Of a DNA stretch of 64,000 bases, positions 47,382-59,890 are shown one piece after another (position 1 is the first letter of the stretch; the number at the start of each line of letters is the position of its first letter). The DNA lies in contig SIJG01000041.1 of assembly GCA_023374025.1 (NCBI GenBank), forward strand, positions 124,001-188,000, in the 5' to 3' direction. The stretch comes from Heterodera schachtii. Its lineage: Eukaryota; Nematoda; Chromadorea; Rhabditida; Heteroderidae. The notes under the pieces were generated by a model that searched no databases, had not been told where the DNA came from, and worked only from the letters and a program-made list of their open reading frames with translations. A program made the translations under genes and the position numbers.

Positions 47382-48277
47382 TTTTGAGGTGAGCGAAGCG
47401 CTTTTTGGGAAAGAAATGACAGAGAAAGGGAAGAACGTTTAAGAGTCATTAAATGGGAGGGGGAGGAAAGAAAGAGGGAATGGATTTATCAATTAATCAT
47501 CGGAGATTAGCCAATCCGTTGCCATAGGCGAAGCTGAGTTTGGTTTGACGAAGGGACGATGATGACATGACAACGGCGGGACGAATTTAATTATGGGACA
47601 AACGAACGAAAGAATCCGTAAATTGGGTGTGTTGGCCGATTGACACGCGGATGGTGAAAATGGCGGAAAAATTAGCCTAATCCGCCAAGTGAACCGAAAT
47701 GGGGGAAAAGGGACGGCACAACCCAAGGACAGAAAAGGGGGGGGGGTAGAAGGACCAAAGACCAAAAGGAAGGGCGAGGAAGAGAAATGCCAATCAGTCG
47801 AGAAATGCCGGTCAATCTAGGAATTATTGATCAGTCCATGAAAGGTCAATCATCAAGGATTGTCAATAATCCAGGGTAATATGATCAGCCCATAAATTCA
47901 ATCAGTGTAGGAAGTGCCGATCAATCGAGAAAATGGTAATCAGTAGTAGTAGTTACGGGCCGACATTTCACCGGGTAGTAGTTAGAGCATACAAAAGGTC
48001 CGGGTACGGTAATGACGTCACCCAAGCCAAAAGGTATTGGCTTGGTGCAGGCCATAACAGAAAATAAAAGACAAAATTTGTTTCATAAAATTAAAATGAT
48101 AATAATAATTAATCGAAAATTGCGAGTAAACAATAAACACTGATTTTTGAGCACATTCCGTGCCTTTGCGTCCTCGTTTCGCTTTTGTCTTTCTCTTTTG
48201 CTTAACCCGTCTTTTCTGTCCAATTTTGGTTGGCTTTTCCTTTCTCTGATCGTTTTGTCGTCCCTTTCTCTGTTTCG
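47382..48277. other. intergenic region with a perfect hairpin
   Basis: 47790-47950 contains loosely repeated (A)TCAGTC/GATCAATC words. A palindromic TGACGTCA at 48013-48020 is followed directly by a perfect 9-bp stem (CCAAGCCAA, loop AAGGTA, TTGGCTTGG) at 48022-48045. It contains the ankyrin promoter and the 3' end of the class B receptor gene. Confidence 0.5.
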
Positions 48278-51200
48278 TCAGCTTTGGCACGGCATTGCCT
48301 CCGGCATTGTCCTCCCGCCGTGGTCGCTAATCCCCGGAAGAGTTCGTCCGCTGTCGTTGGCGTTGCTCAGCGATTCCGTGCAGCAGCTCTCCGCTCCCAA
48401 TTCACTTACGCGTGGCGACGTTCCGTTCGAATGTGAGGGCAGCAACAAACAATCGCCCGCATTGGCAACAGTGCCATTCCCTTCGATCACTTTGATCTCT
48501 CCGACGATCACTGCTACGTTTGCTCCTAGTGATCCACTGTTGTTTTTGATCTGAGTGTACGGCGAGGCCATCGGCGCGTAGCGCGAACTTCGGTGGGCCA
48601 TCCGCGAGTGGGAGAGGCGGTGGCGAGTGTAGCAGTTGTGCAGCACGGACTGCACCTCACGGTTGGTGAAGCAGTAGATGATGGCTGAAAAGGAAGGTGA
48701 TCCGAAAACTCAAAAAGCCTTCGTACCGATCATAAAACCCTGGTACATGTAGGACAGCGAGGCACAGTAAGTCCAAATGGCAAAGTACTGTAAAAGAGAG
48801 TAATCTTAGCGGTGAGTGTGGGGCGGGGGGGGGGGGTACTGTAATGTTCTCCTGAGTGGGCGAGAAAGGGATGGTCTGCATAATGTTGGGGATGCCCAGC
48901 AGAGGGATCAGCATCAGAGCAGCCTTCACGGACTTTCTGAAGTGGCGGAATGGAAAAGCGAAGAAAATTAATTAAATTGGAAATTTGAAAAGAAAGCGAA
49001 AGACTAAGGAAAAGGCACATTCAAAGAATATTTAAGCCCTTCTGATTCTGTCTTGCCCATTACTCACTTCATTCGGCCAATTTCGCTGCTCGACTGTTGC
49101 GAGTCGCGCACTTTCAGCCAAAGAACCCGTATAACGTTGAAAATGAAAAAGGCGTTCAGCTGAAGAGTACCGTATGTTCTTATTTGAGTATACAGTATTT
49201 TTAAGTGATACTGTAACGATAAGCACAGTAAGTGTAAGTCCAACCACAAGTTGAAGCAGCCGGGGCCCGTCCAAAATCCAAAATTCCGTCTCCAAATAAT
49301 ATGAGCCAAGACATCTCTCCAACTGTCCGTGTTTCTTCACCAGAAGCACAATTAGCCAACAGAAAGTGTGGGCCAAGGGAACACCTTAGGAGAAGGGAAA
49401 GGCCAAAAGTGAGAAGACAAAGCGAGAAGAGAGAACGATGGCCAATTCAATTTTATGGACACTTTTCACATGAGACAAAATGCCAAAAAAGGGAATTTGA
49501 ATGGGGAGAAAAATGCGGAAAAAGCAAAGGAATTGGAGCAAATTGGCAAAGAAACTCTCGGCGAGATAAATTGGGAAAAAGGAAATCCGAGTCATATGAA
49601 AAGCGCAGAAAACAGACACTCTCCTCAGAATGGACTGAAACACTTTTCCACGGGGACTGAATTGAGCCGGCATGCCGAGAAAAGACAATTACGATAATTA
49701 GAGACAATAGAGAATAAATGGGAACATTTATGGAAGATTTTACTGCCCTGTTGACAATCAGAAGAAAGATTTGTCCATCATAGAGACGAGTAAAAGTCAC
49801 ATTAAGAGTTACTGTTGAAGAGAACCTACCGTATGCTGTGATCAGATAGGGCCAAAGTTTTGGCGTTTTGTTGAAAAAGGCAAAAACGAGAAGATTATGT
49901 AGGTAAAGGCCCTGAAATGGGGAGGAAAAGTATTAATGAAATGGGAAAGAGAGGAAGGAGAAACGACCTCAAGAAACATCCACCAAAAAGCGACGGATTT
50001 GAAGTACTCCAAGAGGAAGAACATCAGCTCACAGACGAACACCTCAAAAAGGGACACAGTTAAACAATTCCAAATTAATGATCATCAATTATTATAATAA
50101 TGATCAACCCCCCTCTAATGATTGATCAGCGATATCAATCCGATGGTGAAATGTCATACTGATCAGTCCCCTGCCTTCATAACGATGATCAGCATCGTTC
50201 TGCCTTCCAATGATTATGACTGACCATAGTGTTGATCGTTTTCCCGTGCGGATTCACCAATTGTTGGTGGCCCATTCGGTCGGTGAAAATGAGGTCAATG
50301 TAAAGGACGAGACGAATGAGAACGACGGCGAGCAGTGCGACCATCAAATGGAGGTGAATTAAGTTGCGAAATACACGTAAACGCCTAAAAGGGAAATAAT
50401 TAATTAGGCAATTAATTAAAAGGGACCGAAAAAAGGAGAAAATGGCGACACTGAAGAAAAGTGAGATCAGAGAAAGGCCGAGCCCGACGAACTCCAATTT
50501 GCGCACGTTTTTTGCCACTTCTTGTGCCATCTGACAAGGAAAGAGACCCAATTAGGACATTTTGCTGAAATCACCAGAAGAGTGCCATTGTCCATGTTCT
50601 GCATAATGGCGACGACCTGAAGAACGGACAAATCAGTCGCTGATCAGAAAAATAAATGCCAAAAGAGCAAATGCCAATTAATGAAAATGCCAATGGATGC
50701 AAATGCCAATGGATGCAAATGCCAATTAATGAAAATGCCAATGGATGCAAATGCCAATGGATGCAAATGCCAATTAATGAAAATGCTTGCCTCTTGAGTA
50801 AAACACATTGTGAAGTTTGTCCAGCCATGCGGACGGGAAAAATCGTCCTCCGTTTTACCCATCCATTGGCCGGACGGATGACAGAATTTGGTAATGGACT
50901 CTGACAAATTAATTAGGGATTAGTCTGCTGGATGCCATTGGCCACTTCTCCCCCCCCCCCAAGGCAATGCCAAACGAAATGACTCACTGGTGGTGTCCAA
51001 TCCCTTGAGAGGAGGGCACCTTAAAAGACAATGCCATAATCATCCGACTCATATGAAAGCACAATACCTGAGGGACACCGATTGACCTCCGGGGATCGCG
51101 GGCCTAAAATAAGCAAAATGAATGATGGGACTGAGGGGGGGGGGGGGGAAGAGTGACTTTATTCAACCAGACCAAAACCCATTCATTGGCACAGTCAGTC

Positions 51201-51535
51201 CAAATGATCGGTTTTGGCTTATCGGATATGCTTTTCGTCACTGTTCGTCCTACCAGCATAAAACGGTGTCCCAAGTTGCGTTACACCATGGCATTCCGTC
51301 TTCGCTTGGCTCCGCACTGATGGGAAGGCCGGAATTTTTGAGGGCGTCAAAACATCTGAGGAAAAGCGAAAGTCAGAGAAAGCATCGCAGTGCAAACGAA
51401 CTGCTCCATGCTTTCGGCCAAACTGAACTGAAGGCCCCTAAGCCAAATGGTTGAACTGTTGGACAGCAGAAAAGTGGCCACGACTTCGGAATCCGACAGA
51501 TCGTCGGCATCCTCCGAGTAGGCAATCATGGACAT
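48278..51535 (-). CDS. class B (secretin-family) GPCR
   Basis: Peptide-hormone receptor. The extracellular hormone-receptor domain has Cys in MEQFVCTAM, GMPWCNATWDTVLCW, the PAIPGGQSVSL strand, CPPLKGLDTTS and KFCHPSGQWMGKTEDDFSRP..NFTMCFTQE, which is the conserved secretin-type pattern. TM1 KLEFVGLGLSLISLFFSVAI, TM2 NLIHLHLMVALLAVVLIRLV, TM3 LEYFKSVAFWWMFLEGLYLH, TM4 LAHTFCWLIVLLVKKHG, TM5 AFFIFNVIRVLWLKVR, TM6 KAALMLIPLLGIPNIMQ, TM7 YMYQGFMIAIIYCFTNREVQ. A Ser/Gly-rich cytosolic tail ends at 48278. The layout resembles nematode PDF-receptor and SEB-type receptors; ligand unassigned. A signal peptide is not seen at 51535, so an upstream exon is likely. Introns hold poly-C and ATGCCA repeats. 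Confidence 0.85.
50669..50780. repeat. 16-bp repeats in a 48-bp higher-order pattern (ABBABBA)
   Basis: Seven uninterrupted 16-mers: A = AAATGCCAATTAATGA at 50669, 50717 and 50765; B = AAATGCCAATGGATGC at 50685, 50701, 50733 and 50749. They lie in an intron of the class B receptor. Confidence 0.95.
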
Positions 51536-54500
51536 TAAGCTGAACAGCAAAAGAAATTGGCAATTGAATGGCCCCTCCCCAAATCAAATTGCATTTTCGA
51601 AACAGAGTAAAGCAGGACAGAAGCCAAAGGTAAAGCAAATTTATGCCAAAGTGCCCCAAGTAACGGAGGGGGGGGGGGCGGCGAAAAACCATCCATCAAA
51701 TTGTGACATGAAGCGGATAATCCCAAAAATCTCTCAACCGATTTTCTTTTTCCCCACAAATAATTCAATTGCGATTCTTTTTTTCCAGTAGAAGAACAGA
51801 AAGCGGGAAGAGCTTTCATCGGTTTTCCTAATTTAAAATGCCCCCAAAAGGCACTCAAAGGAATTGGAAACTTAGGAAAAGCAAATCAAAAAAAAGGAAA
51901 AGCGAATTTGGAAAATGAAAAGGCAAAAAAGGGAACGAAGGAAAGGAAAAAAGAAAAGAAAGAAAATAAAATAAACAATATTAAAAATAAAAGAGAAATA
52001 AAACGGAGGAAAAGGAAAGGGAAAAGGGACGGACGAAGGCACAGTCGGATAAATGGACGACGACATCAAACCAATTGCTGAAAGTTCATAGGATTTCCCC
52101 GCCCATGGCAACGACGGACGCCTCGGGAAGAAAAAAGAGGGGGGGGGGGGGGGGGAAGGACGAGGGATCAGCGGATAAACGACGAAAAAAGAAGCCGCAA
52201 AAGGACAAACTATCGAAAGAGGGAGCCAAAGAAACAAGGGAGGACAAGTTGGAAGAGAAGCCAAAAAGAAAAGAAAGAGCGGGGAAGGGGGGGGGAAGTG
52301 ACGGATAGGGCCAAAGGATAAACAAAGGGAGGGCCAAAGGAACAAAATAATGAAAGGGGACAGATCGAACACAAAGCCACGCATTTTGCTTAATTACCCT
52401 TCAGCACAAGCTTAATCCATGCCCAAGTTACTAGAATTTGTTTGCTTTTTAGTTTCGTTCCCATAGTTTTGCCATCAAATGGTACTCAATCCACCCACAA
52501 AAATTCATACCGAACCCCCACGGACACCTGCTGCTGCTGGGGGGACCTTTCTTTGTAAGTTGCCGAAGGGATTGGAAATGAAATTGAAAATGGGAGGAAA
52601 GATCGACGAACACCCGAAAATAATGCTTTAGGGGTCAAATATCACTCAGTTTATTTGTTAAGTGGGCCAAATTGAGCGAAAAGCATTGAATGGGCACAGA
52701 TTAAATGACAAACGAATTAAACGAACGGACAGTTGCCAAAAGGAAACCAATGGGGACAAATCCCATCATTGAATAAATGAATGAAAGCATCATCATCTTT
52801 CAGTGTTCATGTTCTGTTCCCCGCCCCACCCCCAGGGGAGAGGTAAAAGGGACAGGTGCCATTGCCATGGATGTAAAACTGAATGGACATATCCCTTGGC
52901 ACCACGTACCCAGGACGGGGAGACTCCACAAGAAAATAGAGCATTATCGGAATAAAATTCTCCATTTGGTCCCCCCTCTTTCTCCTCTTCCTTAGGTGTC
53001 CCTTGGCCAAGTGCGTCTCCCGCCCCTGTGCCCCCTCTCCCTCCAACCAACCTTTTTTGCCATTTCCATCATCATCTTCAGCAGAATGTGTTTATAAATG
53101 TTGTTTCTGTTGCTGCTCCGTTTTTTGTTCGTTTTTAAGCGTAAAAATAAAATAAAAAAATTTCCGCAGCACTTTTGACAAATGAAAAGAAGAAACAGTG
53201 AATATTGGCTGATGCAGCAGAAAATCTTAACCTTTGATTAACTGATTGGTCTGGGGCGGAATTTGTTATTTTGCAAATGCTTTGGGAAGCGCGGCGAGGG
53301 GAGGGGGGGGGGGGGAGACGGAGGGATAAACACGGGGGAAACGGCACACAAAGCAAAGATGACATATCCGAGGATTAACGAGTGCAACACATCAGCGGAA
53401 GTGCAGCAGAAACAGCGGAGCAATACGAAAAAGCGAATATTTTCTTTCCGTCATTTTTTGGGTTTGAATAATCGAAAAAAGAGAGGGGGGGGGAGAACAA
53501 AAGGTTCAACGAAGAAGATGCGAAGATGGCAAAGTGAAGGGATCGCCGTTCCTTAAATCATTGGCCGTTAATGGGCCAATTCGGTGCGATTGAATGGGCG
53601 AAAAAGCGCTGTCCGCCAATCCTTTGAAATTCTTTCGCCATTCTTTCGTCCGTCCTTTGCCCCCCCCCCACCCGAATTTGCCCCTTCTCAACTATAAATC
53701 TTTCTCACTGAACAATTATCACATGGTTAGAGAAAATCGACCGGCAATTGTTGAGAATGGGTGGCCAATAATTGCAATGGGCCAATGGCACCAATTCCGC
53801 CGGGGGGGGGGGCGGGGAACTTTTGCGGACCCTCGACAGTCTGCCAAATTAAATTTTGGCAAAGTGTAAATTAAAGTTCGTTCAGAAAAGAAAAAGGCAC
53901 AGAAAAATAAAGGGAAGAAAAGAGAAAGTGTGGGGAAGAATTATTTTGTTATGGAATTTGGATAGAAATTAAGCGAAAGTTTGGGGAGAAGCAGCGGAAG
54001 ATTCAGCGAAAGTCATAAGCAAAGGCACAAATTCGGCGGACTTTGAGTGCTTTTACTTAAGGAAACAGCGAATTGGGTTATCGGAAGTGTTCGTCGGTCG
54101 CCTCAGCACAGAAAAAAGAGTTTAAAGGACGGAAACAAACAAAAATGGACTTTATATATGAGAAATAAAACTTAGCAAATTGTGGACCAAAAAACGGAAA
54201 TTAGCCCTAAAAAGGACGAATTGGCAATTAATTGCTTTCTCATGGATGCGATTCTGAGGCAATTGTTAAAAAGGATATTTATCCACTTAATTTTTAAAAT
54301 AATAAAATAAAATTAAAATTGTTACTCAAAATTGGGCCAAATTTAAATAAGCCTATGTCGAAAATGCATCAATTTATCACTTCGATTACGAACGTTTTAT
54401 AGTCTGTGGGACAAATTACAATTAAATTTGTGAGAATTGGAAAAAATGCCGATGATGCGAGAGATAGGGAGGGGGCGGACGGAAAGGGGGGGGGGACGGA

Positions 54501-56676
54501 ATGCACGAGGGGGGGGGGGGGGTAAAAGAGGGGGGAGGGGGGAAGGGCTACAAATTTTAAATTAATAAAATAATAACAATGGACAAGCACAAGCAATGCT
54601 TATTCTTACATAATCGACCACATCATCACAAAGTGCCAATTTCAACAGGACTTTGTGCCAACGCTTTTTGGAATAAGCACAAAAACTTACTATTTTTAAC
54701 GGATTAATTTCGGGATAGCAAATGCCAGGAAAAGGTAATTTGAGCAGAAAGATGCGCCCGAAGGGATTCTTTGCCTTTTCGGGCGGGGGGGGGGGGGGAA
54801 TGCCATGCAAATGACGCGAAGAAGTGGCGGTGAAGCCGGAAAACAGAGGAGGAAAAGCGGAATTGGCCTCCCAACAATGAATGATTATTTGCATCCGGAG
54901 AACAGCTGAGAATGAATGGGGTGGCCAAAAAGTCAGTCGCAGGCAAAACCAAGTGCCAAAGAAAGTAAACGGAAAAAACAAAACAAAATTGGACTAACGA
55001 AGTACGGCATGGAAATGGCACCAGTGACAGACTTCGGCAAATGAATGAAAGGACGGACAGTGAGGGACGAACGATTGGAGGAGGGCGAGGAGAGGGGGCA
55101 TATTTAATGGCAAATTGGGAAAATGAAAGGACAATTGGGGGAGGGGACTCATTCATTAGTTGGGCCGAACGTGGGAGAGTACAGAAAGATAAAGCAGCAG
55201 AAGCATCAGCAGCACAGAATGTGGGGTGGGAGGGATTGTGCACTTTCGAAGATGGCAGCAAAGCATGGACAAATAGACGGACGGACGGACGAAAGGATGG
55301 CTCAATTTACTGACATTTAATCGGCCAAATTTTTAACATCGCTTTATGAATTTGGAAAGAAAAGGCTCACTCACTTCATCACCCATAAAGGAAGAAGCGA
55401 AATGAGACGAACCATGAACAAAAGAGAGAGGGAGAAGAATATGAAATCAAATTGGATTTGCGACTCTTTTAACAAATCCATTAACAACGGGTAATGGGCT
55501 AACGGAAAAGCAGCGGATGAGCCGCAAATTAGGAGAGAACGGCCAATTTGCATGCCCATTGGTCTGTCTGTTTCAGGCCATAAGAAAGAGAAAAACGAGA
55601 AATGCCAAATGGAAATTGCCAAAATGGGTGGAAAGGGAAAGGCGTGGCGATGACGAAAAAAGGAGCGGAGGACGGAGGAGAGGAGGGGGGGGGGGGGGGG
55701 GGGAACACCTCATTTGTCAGCAGAGAATGGCCATTGGGCTAATTAAGCAAAAAAAGTGCATTCATTCACAAAGCCATCGGGCGAGGAAGAAACTCAAAAC
55801 TCAGAAAGTCATATTCTCATCCCAAGTAAAAGTTAATGCCAATGGCAGCGGAGAAAAGAGAAGAAATTTAAAAGGGGGGGAGGGTATTTTGGGAAAGTTG
55901 GAAGAATAAAACGAACAAAATTAAGCAATCAGTTTGAGAAAAACTTGTAGGACCAAAATGGGATATGCAAAAAACGAACGGAAATGAAGTGAACAAAACG
56001 GAAGGAAAAGTGAGGGAAAGAAAAGGGGGGGGGGAGGAAGCGGGGAAGCGGGGAAAGGCATTCGAAACATTTGGGGAGGAGGGAATTCGAAACATCGACG
56101 AAACATTCGAAGTGTTCGTCTGAAAGTCAAATTGGGCATTGGCTTAATTGGGGGACACAGGGGAGCCGAACTGCTGCACTTCCTCCGGACGGACAGCCAA
56201 GCTCAGGCCCGAGGCAAAAAGGTTTAAAAATTACATAACTGTGCTAGCGGACGCCCCAAATTTCCGAATTCCGTCCACAAAAACTCTGAATTTTCATTTA
56301 TATTTTTGCTACACTTTTATTAATTTATTTAAGTGTTAGTGTAAATTAAATTGGTGACAATGGTCAGTTTCTTCAATCATTTTCTTTAATTTATTACACT
56401 TTTTAAATTATCCGACTTTTGGCAAACAAAAAAATTTGGGAATTTCTCTAAACCAAAAGTTATGGAAAGACAACTTTATTAATTTAAAGTAATTAAAATA
56501 ATTATCCTTTCCAATGTTATATTATTATTATTATTATTATTATTACTTTTTTAATAATCAATTTGCCTTTTCCTTTCTTTGCGTCCCTTCTCTCTTTTTG
56601 CACATTTAATGTGATGAAAGGTTGAGTTTGCCACTGCAAAATCAAATTTCGAAGCTCAAAAAGCGTTCTTCCGCCG
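51536..56676. other. long region without a confident gene
   Basis: About 5 kb rich in AAAGGA/GGGG tracts, with G runs near 52141, 53310, 54490, 54786 and 55687. A few exon-like islands exist: plus strand 52452-52552 (HSFAIKWYSIHPQKFIPNPH, followed by GTAAGT), minus strand 52840-52985 (FIPIMLYFLVESPRPGYVVP), and minus strand 52384-52460 (MGTKLKSKQILVTWAWIKLV, with a GTAATT donor). None can be linked to a neighbour. Some could be distal 5' exons of the class B receptor. Confidence 0.4.
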
Positions 56677-59432
56677 ATGGACACTCTTCCGATCGATTCG
56701 AAGTGTTTAAGAGAGACGGAGAAAGAGTTGCAGAAAAGTGGCATCACTTTTTACATTCGGGTGATCAGCAGAAGCAATTTCAGTTTCAATCCCTCCGATT
56801 TTTGACAGTTTGTCGGATTTGTGGTGGTCGAAAAATCACTGAATTCGCTGCCAATCGAACGACAAACCGAAGTGACAAGGCACGTAATTACAACAATGGC
56901 ACAACAAATGCAATTTTCAGAGACTTTATTCGACTGGTCGTTGACGAGGCGGGGCCAAGCCGTGCCGAGTTGGCCCCAATTGGGCCCAGTGGGGACGGCA
57001 TTTGCTCAGTTGGCCCTTCCCGTGCCTTCCCTTTCTCCGCTCGTTTCCTTTAGTATTTGCGTGGCCCTGTGCGCGTACAAAATGCCGATGTTATGCTTAA
57101 TGTGTCCACTCGCAACATTCTTCTCATCGACGCCTCCTCCTCCCGCGTTTTGCACCGTTTTCTCATTCCGGATGTTTCTGTGCTGTCCCTTGGCTCCGAG
57201 GCAGGTCCTTCCTTATTTTTTGTCCTTCCTTTTTTTCCCTTTTTTGTCCTTCCTTTTTTGTCCTTTTTTGTCCTTCCTTTTTTGTCCTTTCCTTTTTGAG
57301 GCGATTTGTTCATTTCCCTTCTTCCCCATTCCCTAATTTCTAATTCCCTCCCCCCCCCCCTTCTCTTGCCCCGTAATATTATTCGAATTAACTAATTTAT
57401 AAAATCCTAAATGGCAACTCGTACAAAAATAAATATTGGGAAAATGAAGCCTAGGCCTGTCTTAATTTTTGAAAATTAAAAAATTACGATTTTCTTTCTA
57501 CGAATTGTCATGAAACCGTAAATCTCTCTTCTGTTTCCTTAAGAAATGGCCTCCTTTTTCTGTTTCGTTGCCAAAGTGTCAGAAAAGGGCGAAAGGGTGC
57601 GCAAGTGTTTTGTGTTCATGGCAAATGACCGTTCCGTTCTGTTGGAGGTTCGGGACGCCATTTGCTTTACCTTCCGTCTAAGTGCCAATGCCAACAATGC
57701 GAGGGAAGAGGCGAAAACTCCGGTGCCATCTTCGACGGTGCGATGGTTTGGCACATTTGGCCGCAACAATTTTCAAAACAAATAATTATTACTCTGTTTT
57801 TTTTTCAAAACGACTTCCCTGGGGCCCAAATTGCATTTTTATTTCGCTGATTTTCTACCATTTTCCCATCACTTTTAGCCTCCAACTCCAATTTGCACTG
57901 AGTTGTGCTCTCAAAACATAGCCTTTGATTTTCCCGAACCGCCAAATGAATTGGAAATCCGTCCCTTTCCTTCGCTCTCTTCGGTCGTTCCGCCGGAAGT
58001 GCCGCCGCGGCCCAAACGGACGGCACGGCCAAGTTGGGAACAGAGGAAAACCCGACGAATTACTTCACAATTTGGCAGACAGCGATGCTGGCGGAGGCCC
58101 ATCTTTGAGCCGTTTTAGGGAGGTCACTTTTGGGTTGGAAAAGTGCCGGTGGTTCCATGGGACAATGGCACGAGAAGAAGCCGAAATGATTGTCCGCGAG
58201 AATGGGCACTTTCTGGTCAGGAAAAGCCCTAACAACGACGAATTCATTTTGGTGGGAATGAACGACGGAGAACGGCGGCACGTTTATCTGATGGACAATG
58301 AGGGAAAAGTGAGGGAGGGGCAAAAGCGGAGTGGACAAAAGGCCAAACACAGCATTTCAAAAACATAGTGAAGCAATGAGACAAATTTAAGAAGCCATAA
58401 CTTATTTCTTTGTTGGTCAAATCAAACAAACTTGGTATCATTCAAAAGCCCTTAACAAGCTCTAAATATCAGCTAATCAAAATTCACAATGATTTATAAA
58501 GAAGTAAAATAGTTAAAAATAAAAATTCTGAGTTTTCTGCATTTTTCAAGCTTTAACTTTTACGGTTGTTTAATCGCATAGAAAGGCTTACAAATTTCTT
58601 CGATACATATAAAACTTTCGAATGATACCACCAAGTTTATTTGATTTAAGCAACAAATGAAAAAGTCATGGCTTATTAAAGCCGTCTCTCATCAGTCGCA
58701 GTTGGCCCTACCGGCGGATCTTTCAAAATGATTTTGGCCACCTTTCTTCTTCAAAATGCTGTGAATTTGACCTTGGCATACTTATAAAGCTTTACATTTA
58801 TACTTTGAATTCGTGCTGGGTCCTTTCTTAATATCTGGCTCAGTTTCAACCAAATTAATATTTCATGGTATCATTAAATAGCTCTAAGTTTTCTCATCAG
58901 AATATTAATTTAGAAAAATTTTTTTTACAAGAGTATAAAAAAGGTTATAGTTAAAAATTTCAATAAGTCTTAAGTAAGACTTTTTTGTCCATAACTTTTG
59001 AAACTTAACGAATTTTTTAATATATTATTTTTAATAGATTCATAAAGTAATTCAAATTCTAAAAAATAAATAAGTTAATTGTTTCTGAAAAAAAGTTAGC
59101 ATGCTAAAAATTTACTGAGTTTCAAAAAAGTTATGGTCAAAAATTGTGAATTAAGACATTGAGATTTTATAACCAAGTTTTTTATATTTTTGTAAAAATA
59201 TTTTCTAAATTAATATTCTGAGCTATTGAATAATACTATGGCAGATTAATTGGTTGAAACTGATAATCGCTTAAATTATCGCGCCGGAAGCCAACATTTC
59301 AGATTCTGACCACAGTTGGCGAGTTCAAAAACATCGTGGCTCTCATCGACTATTTCCATGGCAAACGAAAGCCTTTGGTTTTGGAGGATGTCGAATTAAT
59401 GCTGCTGAAGCCAATCAATCGAATAGCTTAAG
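56677..59432 (+). CDS. shc-1: SHC-type adaptor with PTB and SH2 domains
   Basis: Phosphotyrosine adaptor coupling receptors to downstream kinases. The start at 56677 (MDTLPIDSKCLRETEKELQK) leads into the PTB domain: SGITFYIR joined across a 50-nt intron (56760-56809) to FVGFVVVEKSLNSLPIERQT, then VTRHVITTMAQQM, YLRGPVRVQNADVMLNVSTR, NILLIDASSSRVLHRFLIPD and FFCFVAKVSEKGERVRKCFV. A Pro-rich linker (VVPPEVPPRPKRT) may bind SH3 domains. The SH2 domain is GLEKCRWFHGTMAREEAEMI, GHFLVRKSPNNDEFILVGMN with the phosphotyrosine-binding Arg in FLVRKS, then after a roughly 980-nt intron ILTTVGEFKNIVALIDYFHG and PLVLEDVELMLLKPI. The stop is at 59430-59432. The Pro-rich linker and the SH2 exon are in different frames with no usable intron between them (57960-58080), suggesting a one-base error or a real frameshift. 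Confidence 0.85.
58384..58685. repeat. inverted repeat in the SH2 intron of SHC
   Basis: About 60 bp at 58391-58455 (AAGCCATAACTTATTTC and CAAACTTGGTATCATTC) recur in inverted, diverged form at 58618-58682. A related segment lies at 8109-8162 in the MFS gene, so this is a dispersed family. Confidence 0.75.
58835..59275. repeat. second foldback (MITE-like) in the same SHC intron
   Basis: The segment from about 58845 (TCAGTTTCAACCAA, AGAATATTAATTTAGAAAA) is repeated in inverted order at about 59130-59262 (TTTTCTAAATTAATATTCT, TTGGTTGAAACTGA). The arms are about 130 bp with an AT-rich loop. There is no coding capacity. Confidence 0.75.
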
Positions 59433-59890
59433 CAAAGATTAATCAATTGTTTTCTTAATACGGTTGTGCCATTGTCAGAGTATAATTTAATTAACAGTTT
59501 CCCGTCGGGTCCCCAAACTCATTTCTTGGCCTAAACTGTTAACAAAATTTTCTGTTCACATTGTAATTTTTAAATTAAAAAAAAGTCTATTGAATATTTT
59601 TATTGTAAATTTCTTTAGATAATTAATTAAATTGAAAATCCAAATGAGATTGGACAAGCGATGAACGAATGCCGCGGCACTCACCCAAAGCGAGGGACCG
59701 AAGGGCCTATGCCCGGGGGCGGGGGGATTTCGTCGGCAGTCACTTAGCGGCGCTTTTGTCCGCCGTCTCTCCTCAATGCTATTTCCTCCCTCCTCTTGTT
59801 TTTCTCTCCTTGCTGTGCTTTTCCTTTTGCCATTCTTCGAATGGATTTCTTTTTTGGTGAATGAAATGTTTCAATGAAAGAAAAGCCGAA
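59433..59890. other. intergenic gap
   Basis: AT-rich to 59650, then a GC-richer stretch at 59670-59760. The open frame at 59669-59860 has no recognisable content. Presumed promoter and 5' UTR of the next gene. Confidence 0.4.

Noticed and set aside
54704..55261. A 185-codon minus-strand open frame with hydrophobic stretches.
   Set aside because: Pro/Phe/Leu composition follows the AG-rich plus strand, and no domain, splice context or repeat of family motifs is seen.
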